Below are positions 26,863 through 36,163 of a stretch of 64,000 nt of DNA, piece by piece. The DNA is from CAZVVT01 sp964630595 (GTDB lineage Bacteria; Chlamydiota; Chlamydiia; Chlamydiales; VFKH01). The stretch covers positions 62,001-126,000 of the forward strand of contig CAZVVT010000001.1 of the NCBI GenBank assembly GCA_964630595.1, written 5' to 3'. Position 1 is the first letter of the stretch; each line of letters starts with the position of its first letter. The notes under the pieces are model-generated. The model was not told the origin of the DNA. It did not search any database and saw nothing but the letters and a program-made list of their open reading frames with translations. The translations under genes and the position numbers were made by a program.

Positions 26863-28044
26863 TTACGGAAGTTGTGTTGTCATTTGTACTTGAGTTGTGG
26901 GGAAGAACTTACGCAGCACCTTCACTGCATCCAGCCCATGCTCCGCCATCTTATTGGCCGTCCAGAGACAAAGACCTGTTCCAGGCCCTTTGCCGTACCC
27001 TGTAAAGGTCACAACATCCCCTTCCACAACTACGCTAAAGTCGGAAGAGAGAAGCTTTTCTTTACCCACCAACTTCTGGAAGTTCACGAAATCCATCTCT
27101 TTTGTGCCGCTTGCACCCTGCACACGCACACCACATACCTTACCCGAAGAGGGGTCTTGGTAGGCAGAAACAGCCGTCACATCAGAGACGCCCACCTGTT
27201 TTGCCAGATCCGATTTCTTAATCAAGAAGGTCCATGCTGTGCTGCTGCGATCACTGGCGGCCAGAGCGCTTTCTACGCCGTTCATGGCGCAGTTCATCTC
27301 TTTTCTCCACACCGCTTGAGGAGCGGCTGTGCGGCCGGCACAGTGTTCCGTCCAGGTGGCGGCAAAAAGACCACCGCAGGCTGCCGTGTCGCACTGACGC
27401 ATCACCACAAAGCGCGTTGCATTCACCGCACGCTCCACTCCCTTCTTGTACATGCAATTCAGACCTGTATAGCCCACTTGAGAAGCTTCGAATTGATAGT
27501 AAGCATCTTTATTGCGCGATGCTTGGTAGTAAGCTTGCGTACGTGCTGCGATCGCCAGTGCCGCTAGCGCCTCGTCTTGCATTGCACAGTCGTACTGCGT
27601 CGAAAGCGTATCCTTGAGGAACTCCTCGACATTCACATGGTTCACTACATTGACTCTGCCATCGACTGCATAGACATACATGCTGCCGGGATAGGCAACT
27701 CCGTCGACTGTAATGCTCGCCTGCGCTCCGGGGACAATGGCAATCTGGAACGTGCCAATGTACTCCTCGCCCCACTTCACACCATCCAGTGTTGCCTTCG
27801 CAGGGTAATCTTTACCCCACACGCCTGAAGAAGAGATCGTGCAATCGGCTGGATTGAAAACGCGGTAGGGTCCACTCACGGCGATGTCTACTTGGTCCGC
27901 ATCCTTCGCGATCAATACCTTCACGGTCGGTGCAGCCGGGTGAAGCATGCCCCACCATGGATTAGGCAGTGGCTCTTTTGCTGACCAGAGAGGCATAGCA
28001 AGAACAGTTGCTATTGCTAATAGTACATTTCGAAGTGCTCGCAT
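26863..28044 (-). CDS. SpoIID/LytB-domain protein, exported
   Basis: 393 residues. A signal peptide (MRALRNVLLAIATVLAMPLWSA) precedes an N-terminal beta-rich region and the SpoIID domain: VNVEEFLKDTLS, EALAALAIAARTQAYYQ (with the catalytic-type Glu region), and GPGTGLCLWTANKMAEHG at the end. SpoIID is a lytic transglycosylase acting on denuded peptidoglycan. Chlamydial homologues have been connected with the transient peptidoglycan ring at division. The neighbouring FtsB-like gene supports a division role. Several Cys residues in the mature part suggest disulphides. Confidence 0.87.
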   Translation of the reverse strand: MRALRNVLLAIATVLAMPLWSAKEPLPNPWWGMLHPAAPTVKVLIAKDADQVDIAVSGPYRVFNPADCTISSSGVWGKDYPAKATLDGVKWGEEYIGTFQIAIVPGAQASITVDGVAYPGSMYVYAVDGRVNVVNHVNVEEFLKDTLSTQYDCAMQDEALAALAIAARTQAYYQASRNKDAYYQFEASQVGYTGLNCMYKKGVERAVNATRFVVMRQCDTAACGGLFAATWTEHCAGRTAAPQAVWRKEMNCAMNGVESALAASDRSSTAWTFLIKKSDLAKQVGVSDVTAVSAYQDPSSGKVCGVRVQGASGTKEMDFVNFQKLVGKEKLLSSDFSVVVEGDVVTFTGYGKGPGTGLCLWTANKMAEHGLDAVKVLRKFFPTTQVQMTTQLP

Positions 28045-28051
28045 TGCTTTT

Positions 28052-29056
28052 TTAGCTCCTTTTCACATGATTCACCGCAAGTTCGGTGGCTAGCCGCCCT
28101 CGGGGAGTACGCTTAATAAACCCTTTCATGATGAGGTATGGCTCTAATACCTCCTCAATCGTGTCGGCCTCCTCGCCTAAGGCGATAGCCAACGTATTTA
28201 ACCCTACTGGGCCCCCACCATAGTGGTGCACCAGGATTTTTAACAGCTTTAGATCAACTTCTTCAAGCCCCAAAGCGTCCACGGCCAGCATATCCAGGGC
28301 CGCTTGAGCCAGCTTTTGCCCGATTTGCCCCCTCGCCGCCCTCACCTGGGCATAGTCCCGCACAAAGCGCAAAAGATTGTTCGCCACCCGCGGCGTCCCT
28401 CGAGCTCTCTCTGCAATCAACGCACAAGCATCATCCTCAATGCTTTGAATGTCAAGGACTTGCGCCGATCTGCGCACAATTTTTGCCAAATGGTCCGAAG
28501 TGTAATGGTTGAGGCGAAAGAGGCTTGAAAAACGCGAACGCATAGGTGCGGAAAGAAGCCCTACCCGCGTCGTGGCTCCAATCAAAGTAAACCGGTTGAG
28601 CTTTACCTGGACCGAGCGCGCTGCCGGCCCGCTATCGATCACCAGATCAAGGGTAAAGTCCTCCAAGGCGGGATAGAGGTACTCCTCGACCACCTTGTTC
28701 AGGCGGTGGATCTCATCGATGAAGAGAAAGTCGCCCTCTTTCAGCGAGGTCAAAATGCCGGCTAAATCCCCTGCCCGCTCCAACACCGGCCCCGAAGTCA
28801 CCACGAGATTGCCTCCCGTTTTCTTCGCCACCAAATGGGCCAGCGTCGTCTTCCCCAGCCCCGGCGGCCCTGCGAAGAGAATATGATGAAGTGGCTCTCC
28901 ACGTTCCATCGCTGCCTCGATCACAACGCTGAGTCGCTCGATCAACTCCTCCTGCCCCACAAAATCGTCAAACTTGGAAGGACGCAAGGGAAGGTCAAAC
29001 TTGTTGTCCTCCTTCACCATCGAGGACTGCACAAAATCGGGTGCGTTCATATTCAT
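28052..29056 (-). CDS. ruvB: Holliday junction branch migration helicase RuvB
   Basis: 334 residues, the normal length. AAA+ motor that works with RuvA on Holliday junctions. Walker A GPPGLGKTT, Walker B FIDEIHRL, sensor 1 GATTR and the arginine-finger region MRSRF are all present, followed by the C-terminal winged helix ending RTPRGRLATELAVNH. It is the first gene of the leftward string with spoIID (7-base spacer), and its start is divergent from a glycosyltransferase. Confidence 0.98.
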   Translation of the reverse strand: MNMNAPDFVQSSMVKEDNKFDLPLRPSKFDDFVGQEELIERLSVVIEAAMERGEPLHHILFAGPPGLGKTTLAHLVAKKTGGNLVVTSGPVLERAGDLAGILTSLKEGDFLFIDEIHRLNKVVEEYLYPALEDFTLDLVIDSGPAARSVQVKLNRFTLIGATTRVGLLSAPMRSRFSSLFRLNHYTSDHLAKIVRRSAQVLDIQSIEDDACALIAERARGTPRVANNLLRFVRDYAQVRAARGQIGQKLAQAALDMLAVDALGLEEVDLKLLKILVHHYGGGPVGLNTLAIALGEEADTIEEVLEPYLIMKGFIKRTPRGRLATELAVNHVKRS

Positions 29057-29076
29057 TTTTCGTCATTACTATTACC

Positions 29077-30138
29077 ATGTCTGGCAATTCCATATCTATC
29101 CTATTCGAGGGAAGCTTTCTGGGGTGGGGAGAGCTCGAACCAGAGATCAAAACGGGCGTCTACCATTACACCAACAGCCTCTTTCGAGCTCTTCTCTCTT
29201 CCCAGCAGATCCACCCCTGGCCTGTGACCTATCGCTCACCGAAGATGCACAGCGCTTTAGAGCAACTCATTGCAAAAGAGTCTTGGCGAAAACCTCAACC
29301 ACCTGCACAACTCTTCTATTCCTCTTTCGAAGCGATTCCCGACGCCATACGGAGCCAAAATCTCCCCGTCGTGCTCACCATTCACGACCTTATCCCTTTT
29401 CAATTCGAAGAGGGTGAAGGCTTTGGCAGAGGAACGATCCAGGCGATTGACTCTCTTCAACCCCATGACAGAATTCACGTGGTCTCCCACCACGTGCGTG
29501 ATCAAGTGATCTCCTTTCTCGGTCACAATCCCGATCTCGTCACGGTCATCCCTCAAGGAATCCGCGCCCTTCCTCCCAGCTCCTTTACCCGCTCCTATCC
29601 CTACCTTCTTTCTGTTTCTCGCCAAGACAAACGCAAAAACTTTCCGCGCCTCGTCCGCGCCTTTGTCAATGCGTGCGAGCAAGATCCCTCTTTTCCGTGT
29701 CATCTCGTGATCTGCGGAGCACAGCGATGGGGCACGGCTGAACTATACGACGAACTTGATCGCCAGCTCTATTTTCACAATCGCATCCATATCTTTGAGG
29801 ATATCTCGGATGAAGAAATCTCGGGTTTATACCGAGGAGCTTTTGCCTTTGTTGCTGCCAGTATCATGGAGGGCTTTGGCCTTCCCGCGCTCGAAGCGAT
29901 GAGTGTGGGCACACCCGTGCTGGCCTCCAACACCAGCTGCTTTCCCGAAGTGTACGGCGATGCTGCTCTCTATTTTGACCCTCTCAACGAAGAGGAGATG
30001 GCTCACCAAATCCTCCATCTTTACCAACACCCCGATCTGGTTCACGATCTGCGTAATAAAGGACTTGCGCAAGCCCAGCTCTATTCTTGGGAAAGGTTGT
30101 TGCCTCGCTATATTGATTTATTTAAGGTACCTGTATGA
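29077..30138 (+). CDS. Family 4 (GT-B) glycosyltransferase
   Basis: About 353 residues from the ATG at 29077; a GTG at 29041 would lie inside ruvB. The C-terminal half is typical: YLLSVSRQDKRKNFPRLVRAF, SDEEISGLYRGAFAFVAAS, MEGFGLPALEAMSVGTPVLASN and SWERLLPRYI. The N-terminal half carries VLTIHDLIPFQFE. It resembles mannosyl/rhamnosyl transferases in general layout, but donor and acceptor are unknown. Its stop overlaps the glpK ATG (ATGA), so it is cotranslated with glycerol genes, an unexpected pairing. Confidence 0.87.
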   Translation: MSGNSISILFEGSFLGWGELEPEIKTGVYHYTNSLFRALLSSQQIHPWPVTYRSPKMHSALEQLIAKESWRKPQPPAQLFYSSFEAIPDAIRSQNLPVVLTIHDLIPFQFEEGEGFGRGTIQAIDSLQPHDRIHVVSHHVRDQVISFLGHNPDLVTVIPQGIRALPPSSFTRSYPYLLSVSRQDKRKNFPRLVRAFVNACEQDPSFPCHLVICGAQRWGTAELYDELDRQLYFHNRIHIFEDISDEEISGLYRGAFAFVAASIMEGFGLPALEAMSVGTPVLASNTSCFPEVYGDAALYFDPLNEEEMAHQILHLYQHPDLVHDLRNKGLAQAQLYSWERLLPRYIDLFKVPV

Positions 30139-31493
30139 GCTTGTCCATCATTGCACTCGACCAGGGCACCACCAGTTCTCGCGCCGTTTCGGTCATCGAT
30201 GGCCAGATTGGAAAGATCGAGCACATCGACCTACATCCCCATTTTCCACAGCCCGGTTTCGTAGAGCTTGATGCCGAAGAAATTCTCTCATCACAAATAA
30301 CAACGCTGAAAAAACTGATGACCCGCGTGAAGCCAGCAGCCATCGGCATCACCAACCAACGCGAGACAACCATTGTTTGGGATAGGGCAACGGGCAAAGC
30401 GCTCGCGCCCGCCATTGTCTGGCAAGATCGACGCGGCTCTGCATTGTGCGACAAGCTGCGCGCTCACGAAACCATGATCCACCGCAAGACAGGGCTCGTG
30501 CTCGACCCCTATTTTTCGGCTACCAAGATGCGTTGGATTCTCGACAATGTTGACGTACGCAAAAAGGATATTGCTTTCGGCACCGTCGATAGTTGGCTGG
30601 TGTGGCACTTGAGCGGCGGCCGTGACCACATCACCGACAAAACAAATGCTTCACGCACGATGTTGATGAATCTTGAAACGATGGACTGGGATGAGGAGCT
30701 GCTGCAACTCTTCGGCATTGCTCGCTCTACGCTGCCACGCATTGTGGAGTCCAGTGGCAACCTCTCTTCCATGGATGGCATTCCCATCACAGGCATTGCC
30801 GGCGACCAGCAAGCCTCCCTCTTTGGCCAGCGCGCACTGGCAAAGTGCACCTTTGGCACGGGTTGTTTTCTGTTAGTACACACCGGTAAAAAGCCCTTTT
30901 TTTCTCCGCACCTTCTCACGACAGTTGCCTGCGACGGCTACGCACTAGAGGGTTCGGCCTTTATGGGTGGAGCGCTCGTGCAGTGGTTGCGCGATGAGCT
31001 CAAAATCATCCGAAAGTCCAGCGAGATCGGTCCGCTTGCAGCAAGCGACAGTAACGGAGTGATTCTCGTGCCTAGCTTCACCGGCCTGGGCGCACCTTAC
31101 TGGAACCCCCACGCACGCGGCGCTCTCTTCGGTCTCACCCGCGGCACTACGCAGGCGCACATTGCCCGAGCAGCGCTCGAGGGCATCGCATGGGAGGTCA
31201 CCGATCTCTTCGAAGCTTGCAGTCACAAGCCCTCTTCGCTGCACGTGGATGGCGGTGCATGCCAAGACAATACTCTCATGCAGATTCAAGCCAATTTTCT
31301 CGGCGTTCCTCTCCATCGCCCGAAACAAATCGAATGTACAGCACTCGGCGCCGCACTCCTTGCTGCACGCGGGGCGTGGGACAGCCTTGCTCACCCCACC
31401 GATCGCACCTTTATCCCCGCCCTTGCCCCAGACATCCGCAACAAAAAGTACGCTCAATGGAAACAAGCCGTCGCGCTCGTTCAACAAATCTAA
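30135..31493 (+). CDS. glpK: Glycerol kinase
   Basis: 452 residues, shorter than the usual ~500. Phosphorylates glycerol to glycerol-3-phosphate. FGGY-family motifs: IIALDQGTTSSRAV (phosphate 1), GITNQRETTIVWD, WQDRR, GIAGDQQASLFGQ, GLGAPYWNPHARGALFGLTRGT and LHVDGGACQDNTLMQ (FGGY signature 2 region). The gene overlaps the GT by 4 bases and glpD by 37 bases. Together with glpD it turns host glycerol into dihydroxyacetone phosphate or feeds phospholipid synthesis. Confidence 0.95.
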   Translation: MSLSIIALDQGTTSSRAVSVIDGQIGKIEHIDLHPHFPQPGFVELDAEEILSSQITTLKKLMTRVKPAAIGITNQRETTIVWDRATGKALAPAIVWQDRRGSALCDKLRAHETMIHRKTGLVLDPYFSATKMRWILDNVDVRKKDIAFGTVDSWLVWHLSGGRDHITDKTNASRTMLMNLETMDWDEELLQLFGIARSTLPRIVESSGNLSSMDGIPITGIAGDQQASLFGQRALAKCTFGTGCFLLVHTGKKPFFSPHLLTTVACDGYALEGSAFMGGALVQWLRDELKIIRKSSEIGPLAASDSNGVILVPSFTGLGAPYWNPHARGALFGLTRGTTQAHIARAALEGIAWEVTDLFEACSHKPSSLHVDGGACQDNTLMQIQANFLGVPLHRPKQIECTALGAALLAARGAWDSLAHPTDRTFIPALAPDIRNKKYAQWKQAVALVQQI

Positions 31494-32857
31494 AGGCCTC
31501 CTACGATATTCTCATCATTGGCGGCGGCGCCACCGGCTTAGGCGTTGCCGTAGATGCCGCTACGCGCGGCTTTTCTGTGCTCTTAGTGGAGCAAAGCGAC
31601 TTCGCGAAAGCCACCTCCTCGCGCAGCACCAAACTCATCCACGGCGGCCTGCGCTATCTTGAGCAGGGCGACATTCATTTAGTCCACGAAGCGCTGCACG
31701 AACGCGGGCTGCTCTGCCAAAATGCCTCTGAGATCGTCCACCCGCTGCCCTTTGTCATTCCCCTCTTTCGCTGGTGGCACCGCCCCTTTTACGGCATCGG
31801 ACTCAAAGCCTATGATTGGCTCGCCGGTCGCCGCAACCTTGCCCCCTCGAAGTTCATCGGCGCACAAGAAGCCCGCGCGCGCCTGCCCAACGTGAAACAC
31901 AGCGGCTTGCGTGGTGGCATTCTCTATTTTGACGGCCAATTCGATGATGCGCGACTCGCCCTTGCTCTCGCCCACACAGCCATTGCCCACGGCGCCACCG
32001 TCCTCAACTACACACCCGCTATTTCCGTGCACAAACAGGGCGCGACGATCAACGTCGATGGTGTCCTTCATGAGGTTCGCGCTCAGCTGGTCATCAACGC
32101 GGCCGGCATCTTCTCCGATGAAATCCGCGCTCTCGATGATCCTTCCGCACGGCCCCTCATTCGCCACAGCCGCGGCGTCCACCTCGTCCTTGGGTCCAGC
32201 TTCATGCCCTCGCAATCGGCCATGCTCATCCCACGCACCGATGATGGTCGCCTGCTCTTTCTCACACCGTGGCTGGGCAAACTTCTTCTCGGCACCACGG
32301 ATGTCACCGTCGATCACCCCGAACTCGAACCTCGGCCTTCCGCCGAAGAGGTAGACTTTCTGCTGCATCACGCTGCGCGCTATTTAACGCGCGCGCCGAA
32401 GCGATCCGACGTCTTAAGCTGCTTTGCCGGTCTGCGCCCTCTTGTCGCCAAAGGAGAGGAAAAAAGTTCTGCCCTCTCCCGCGAACACCGTATCTTGCTC
32501 TCCCCTAATGGACTACTCTCTATCATGGGCGGCAAGTGGACCACCTACCGCAAGATGGCGCAAGACACCCTCGACTTCGCTGGCGCTCACAGTCTCATTG
32601 AGCAGCGTCCTTGCCAGACAGAAACTTTGCGCCTTCTTACCTCCTCTAGCCCCGCCGATCTTGCCGCCGCCACACGCCAAGCCGTTGATAAAGAGATGGC
32701 TCTCACTGTTGAAGATGTTCTCGCCCGCCGCACCCGCACGCTTTTCCTCGATGCTCGCAAAGCCATCGACGCAGCACCTCAAGTCGCTTCTCTCATGGGT
32801 CTACCGCCGGAAGCTGCCTTTCAATTTCAATCGCTAGCGCACAACTATCTTCTTTGA
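31457..32857 (+). CDS. glpD: FAD-dependent glycerol-3-phosphate dehydrogenase
   Basis: About 466 residues from the ATG at 31457, which lies inside the 3' end of glpK; the frame is open further upstream but those residues are read from glpK. The FAD motif ILIIGGGATGLGVAVDAATRG and the family signature STKLIHGGLRYLEQGD, plus GGKWTTYRKMAQD, identify GlpD. It passes electrons from G3P to the quinone pool, which fits the menaquinone gene (mqnD) at 43608. The C-terminal helical domain is shorter than in E. coli GlpD. Confidence 0.95.
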   Translation: METSRRARSTNLKASYDILIIGGGATGLGVAVDAATRGFSVLLVEQSDFAKATSSRSTKLIHGGLRYLEQGDIHLVHEALHERGLLCQNASEIVHPLPFVIPLFRWWHRPFYGIGLKAYDWLAGRRNLAPSKFIGAQEARARLPNVKHSGLRGGILYFDGQFDDARLALALAHTAIAHGATVLNYTPAISVHKQGATINVDGVLHEVRAQLVINAAGIFSDEIRALDDPSARPLIRHSRGVHLVLGSSFMPSQSAMLIPRTDDGRLLFLTPWLGKLLLGTTDVTVDHPELEPRPSAEEVDFLLHHAARYLTRAPKRSDVLSCFAGLRPLVAKGEEKSSALSREHRILLSPNGLLSIMGGKWTTYRKMAQDTLDFAGAHSLIEQRPCQTETLRLLTSSSPADLAAATRQAVDKEMALTVEDVLARRTRTLFLDARKAIDAAPQVASLMGLPPEAAFQFQSLAHNYLL

Positions 32858-32863
32858 TAGAAT
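32858..32863 (+). promoter_or_regulatory. -10 box of the SRP RNA gene
   Basis: TAGAAT starts at the base after the glpD TGA stop and would set a start of transcription near 32870-32872, just before the first paired base of the RNA. No good -35 box is seen. Confidence 0.45.
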
Positions 32864-32871
32864 CTTGATCT

Positions 32872-32985
32872 TCGCGGCGCTTTTTGCCCTTGAGGTTGGC
32901 TTTTTCGAACCAGGTCAGGATCGGAAGATAGCAGCCTTTAGAAGTCTAGCCAACGCTCAATTGGTAAAAAGTTGCCGCTTTTTTT
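32872..32985 (+). ncRNA. ffs: Signal recognition particle RNA (4.5S RNA)
   Basis: The apical part CAGGTCAGG, then CGGAAG with its GGAA loop, then AGCAGCC (32911-32936) is the universal SRP RNA domain that binds Ffh. Around it the flanks pair into one long rod: GTTGGCT (32895-32901) with AGCCAAC (32948-32954), TTGAG (32890-32894) with CTCAA (32956-32960), TTTTT with AAAAA (32966-32970), and GCGGC (32874-32878) with GCCGC (32974-32978). A run of seven T at 32979-32985 ends it as an intrinsic terminator. The size, about 110 bases, matches bacterial small SRP RNA. Confidence 0.92.
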
Positions 32986-33005
32986 CACAATAGGAAGCCT
33001 TTCTT

Positions 33006-36000
33006 ATGGCTGCTGCTGGTGTTCCTTCTGATTCTGCTGTTACAGACCCTTCACGTGGTTGGTTGGCAACTCTTATAGATCAAGGAAAAGCACTCTGTGT
33101 CTCTGCAAAAGGAACTACACTTGGTGCTCTCGCTGCCGCCGCATTCGAACTCTTGCGCGAAATGTTGAAAGACCCCGGCAAGATAGAAGGTTTAGTACGG
33201 CCCGCGATAGAGCACTACCTGAAGACCTCCGCCGGAACGTTCGGTGCCGCCCTCGTAAACTCCGTGGGTTTAAGCGTTCTCGTACAGAAGGCTCATGATG
33301 TACTACTCACCGCTCCCCCGGAAGCAGAGCGCGCTATTGTCTCATTAAATGGCGTTCTTCTATTTACTCCTGCTCTACTAGAAAGACCTGTTACACCAGA
33401 CAGCGCCTCCAGCACCTCCTCCTCTGCACACAGCAGTCCCGTGCAACCCCCCGCCGCACGCACCTCCACACCCATCTCTGTAACGAACGAGGTATCGAAA
33501 ATCCAATCGAAAGCGGGGGCGGCCCGAAGATCCCTTACCGCTTTGTTGGAGAGCCTTGACCTTCCCCGTCCCGAAGCTCCCGCCGCTGCTCCTGCCGCAC
33601 CCGCTGCTGCTCCGCGTCTTACGGAATTGCGCACCTCCATCGATGCCATCCTTGCGCGCACCAGTAGGTTGAGCGCGCAAATAGCCACGATGATGATTGT
33701 CCACGGCGTTGTTGGCAGTGGGGAACTCACTTTTGAGCAGGCACGAGCATACCTAAATAAACCGCGCCCTTTTGACGCCTACCTCAAAGATCTTTCTCTA
33801 CTACGGCGCGCCATTGGTTGGCTTCTTCTCTACCTTGTCATTGAACCCATCATGCGCCTGGCGATCCAGGGCAACGGAATGAATAAGGGAGCCATCCATA
33901 ACATCTTCGAGGCCTTGAAAAAAGCGGCCACTGACCAACAGCGCTGGCGCTCTGTCGTCAACCACTTATACGATATTGTAGGCACCACAGCTCACGAAAT
34001 GGGGGCGATTGGTAAAGAGCTGAAAAGCGGCTCGAGCTTGGCACGCGATGATCTGATGGTAGATCGTTTGCGCGCGCTGCACGAACGTAAAAACATTGAT
34101 AAAGATGTGATTGGCTCGGGTTTTGTTAATTGGGCTGTCGAGAGTGCTGATATCCGCTCCAACCTTCCGGTCATCGGAGGTGTCGTAGATTGGGCCCTGC
34201 GCCGTGTCATCACCGCTGTTGTGCGCAAACGCGATCCCCTTGGACAGCTGACCACTGCTCTACAGGATCGCAGTCGCACTCACCAAAACACCCTGATTCT
34301 CCAAACCCTGCGCTCTCTCAATGAGCTGCTGGCGATCGGCTTCACTGAATTGGTCGAAGCCTACGGCGAAGATCATGCGGAAGAGGATCTAGTCGACGTT
34401 GCTCTCGCAGAAAGCTTTACTACGCGCGAAAGAGCTGACCATCGAGCCGCTAGCGATCACCTACTCGATAACCTCGCATGGGCTACGGCCAAGACAGACG
34501 CCGAACTTGCTCAAGCTGACACCAAGGGGATTTTAGCCCGCTTTTTGCCCATTGAAGGTGTGGTCAAAGATGTCGTGGGTGCCGTATCGGAAAAGTTGGC
34601 AGAACTCCTCTTAAAACGGTTCGAAGACGAGAAGTGGAATTTGGAAGCTGAAGAAGCTCTTACTAAACTGATGCTCGAGCTCTTCACTGCACAAACGCAG
34701 GCTGATAGTGGAAATTTGGCCGCTGTAGAAGCGGAAAAGGTTGTCGACAGCGGACGCAAAATCGCTCGTTACGCCATTGGACAAGAGCAAGATCCCGCCA
34801 CAATCGAACAAAAAAAGAATATTCCTCAAATATGGGCTCAGCAGTGGGTTGAGAAAACGAAAGGAATTTTTTCTTTCGCTGTTCCCTCTCTGTCTGGAGA
34901 AAGCGACGAGGAAATCTCTTCTGCCATTGAGCAGCTCGCTGTACAGATGGGCTCCGCCCTTCAATCCATTGAGCAGCGTGCCTTTCAACTGGATCGCAAA
35001 GCACCGAACGGCGCCTTTGTCGATAGCGAAAAAATTGCTGCATTAGAGCTGCTCACTGCAGCCTTTGACTCAGTCGCCGAACATCTACAAACCACTCTCC
35101 CCTCTTTAGTAGACGATGATCTGCCCCACCTACAACAACTGCGCGCACAAACAGCAGAAGCCGCCGCTCATATCGCAACCGTACGCGCTTTTTCTGTTGG
35201 TAGCGCACCCCTTGCGCTGCACTTTGCAGGGCCTCAAGAAGAAATCACCGCCGCCACCGCTGCACTCAATGCCCTATGCACTGAACTCAACGCTGTACCA
35301 GCGCAAGAAAGTGCTATCGCAGCCCTTCAAGTAGATATCAGAAGCGCTCTTGCTATCCAAACACAGCTTGCAGGAATCACTTCTTTAGCCTCTCTCGCAG
35401 CTCTAGAGCAAGAAATTGTCACAAACACCTTCAATCGCGAAACAATTTCTTCCGGTGCCTATAGTGCAGAAATCAAAGCCGCTCCAGCTCTGTATGAACA
35501 TGATGGTGACCTAAAAACAGCTCTGCTTGGCATTGCGACCAGAGAACGCGCCATACGCGAGCAGTGTACACGATCGCTGAGAACTGTTACGACTCGATTG
35601 CGCAGTAAAGCGCCAGCAGATACTGCCCTTATAGCCGACATGGCGACCTATCAGGAAACTGTCCAGCGGCGCGCAGCCGCCCTTGACGTACGCAAAACTG
35701 CGGCTCATGCCGCATTTACTCATGGTCAAAGCGCTCTTGAAGCCCAGTTGAACCGCTACGCAGATTCCCTTACTCCTCAAATAGCCGACGTACGCAGATC
35801 CATCGCCGACAAAGAGTCTCTAGTAAGAACTGCCATTGCTGAAGCACATCAACATTTAAGCAGACTCACCGCTCCTGTTATCTACTCCATCGATGTCGCG
35901 CAAATTCCTCAACTCCAAGCACTCATCCTCAATGCGCTGCAGCCCCTTGTCGAAGGCCACTTGGAGCGCGCCGGCGTTTTAGTCTCCGACCGCATCTTCC

Positions 36001-36062
36001 TCTCCGAATGCGTTGTTGCTTTAGGCCACCGCCTCTTCGGCAGACCTGCTACTATCATTTAA
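33006..36062 (+). CDS. Giant helical protein of unknown function, MAAAG type (paralogue 1)
   Basis: 1018 residues from the ATG at 33006 with AGGAAG upstream; 20 bases after the SRP RNA terminator. It begins MAAAGVPSDS. Residues ~185-207 are a Pro/Ala spacer. A hydrophobic stretch (AIGWLLLYLVIEPIM, near 270) could insert in a membrane. Around residue 385 LPVIGGVVDWALRRVI matches the paralogue downstream. The remainder is almost entirely helical with long amphipathic stretches. I recognise no known domain. Size, Ala-rich composition and lineage-specific look suggest an exported or structural effector-like protein; this is inference. Confidence 0.7.
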   Translation: MAAAGVPSDSAVTDPSRGWLATLIDQGKALCVSAKGTTLGALAAAAFELLREMLKDPGKIEGLVRPAIEHYLKTSAGTFGAALVNSVGLSVLVQKAHDVLLTAPPEAERAIVSLNGVLLFTPALLERPVTPDSASSTSSSAHSSPVQPPAARTSTPISVTNEVSKIQSKAGAARRSLTALLESLDLPRPEAPAAAPAAPAAAPRLTELRTSIDAILARTSRLSAQIATMMIVHGVVGSGELTFEQARAYLNKPRPFDAYLKDLSLLRRAIGWLLLYLVIEPIMRLAIQGNGMNKGAIHNIFEALKKAATDQQRWRSVVNHLYDIVGTTAHEMGAIGKELKSGSSLARDDLMVDRLRALHERKNIDKDVIGSGFVNWAVESADIRSNLPVIGGVVDWALRRVITAVVRKRDPLGQLTTALQDRSRTHQNTLILQTLRSLNELLAIGFTELVEAYGEDHAEEDLVDVALAESFTTRERADHRAASDHLLDNLAWATAKTDAELAQADTKGILARFLPIEGVVKDVVGAVSEKLAELLLKRFEDEKWNLEAEEALTKLMLELFTAQTQADSGNLAAVEAEKVVDSGRKIARYAIGQEQDPATIEQKKNIPQIWAQQWVEKTKGIFSFAVPSLSGESDEEISSAIEQLAVQMGSALQSIEQRAFQLDRKAPNGAFVDSEKIAALELLTAAFDSVAEHLQTTLPSLVDDDLPHLQQLRAQTAEAAAHIATVRAFSVGSAPLALHFAGPQEEITAATAALNALCTELNAVPAQESAIAALQVDIRSALAIQTQLAGITSLASLAALEQEIVTNTFNRETISSGAYSAEIKAAPALYEHDGDLKTALLGIATRERAIREQCTRSLRTVTTRLRSKAPADTALIADMATYQETVQRRAAALDVRKTAAHAAFTHGQSALEAQLNRYADSLTPQIADVRRSIADKESLVRTAIAEAHQHLSRLTAPVIYSIDVAQIPQLQALILNALQPLVEGHLERAGVLVSDRIFLSECVVALGHRLFGRPATII

Positions 36063-36163
36063 CGTTTCATTAGATAATGTTAAGTTGCTGATTTACAGCA
36101 TGTTATAAAAACAAACTACGCCTTAACTTAGTATAAATACTCGATTCGTAGTATTTATAGCTT

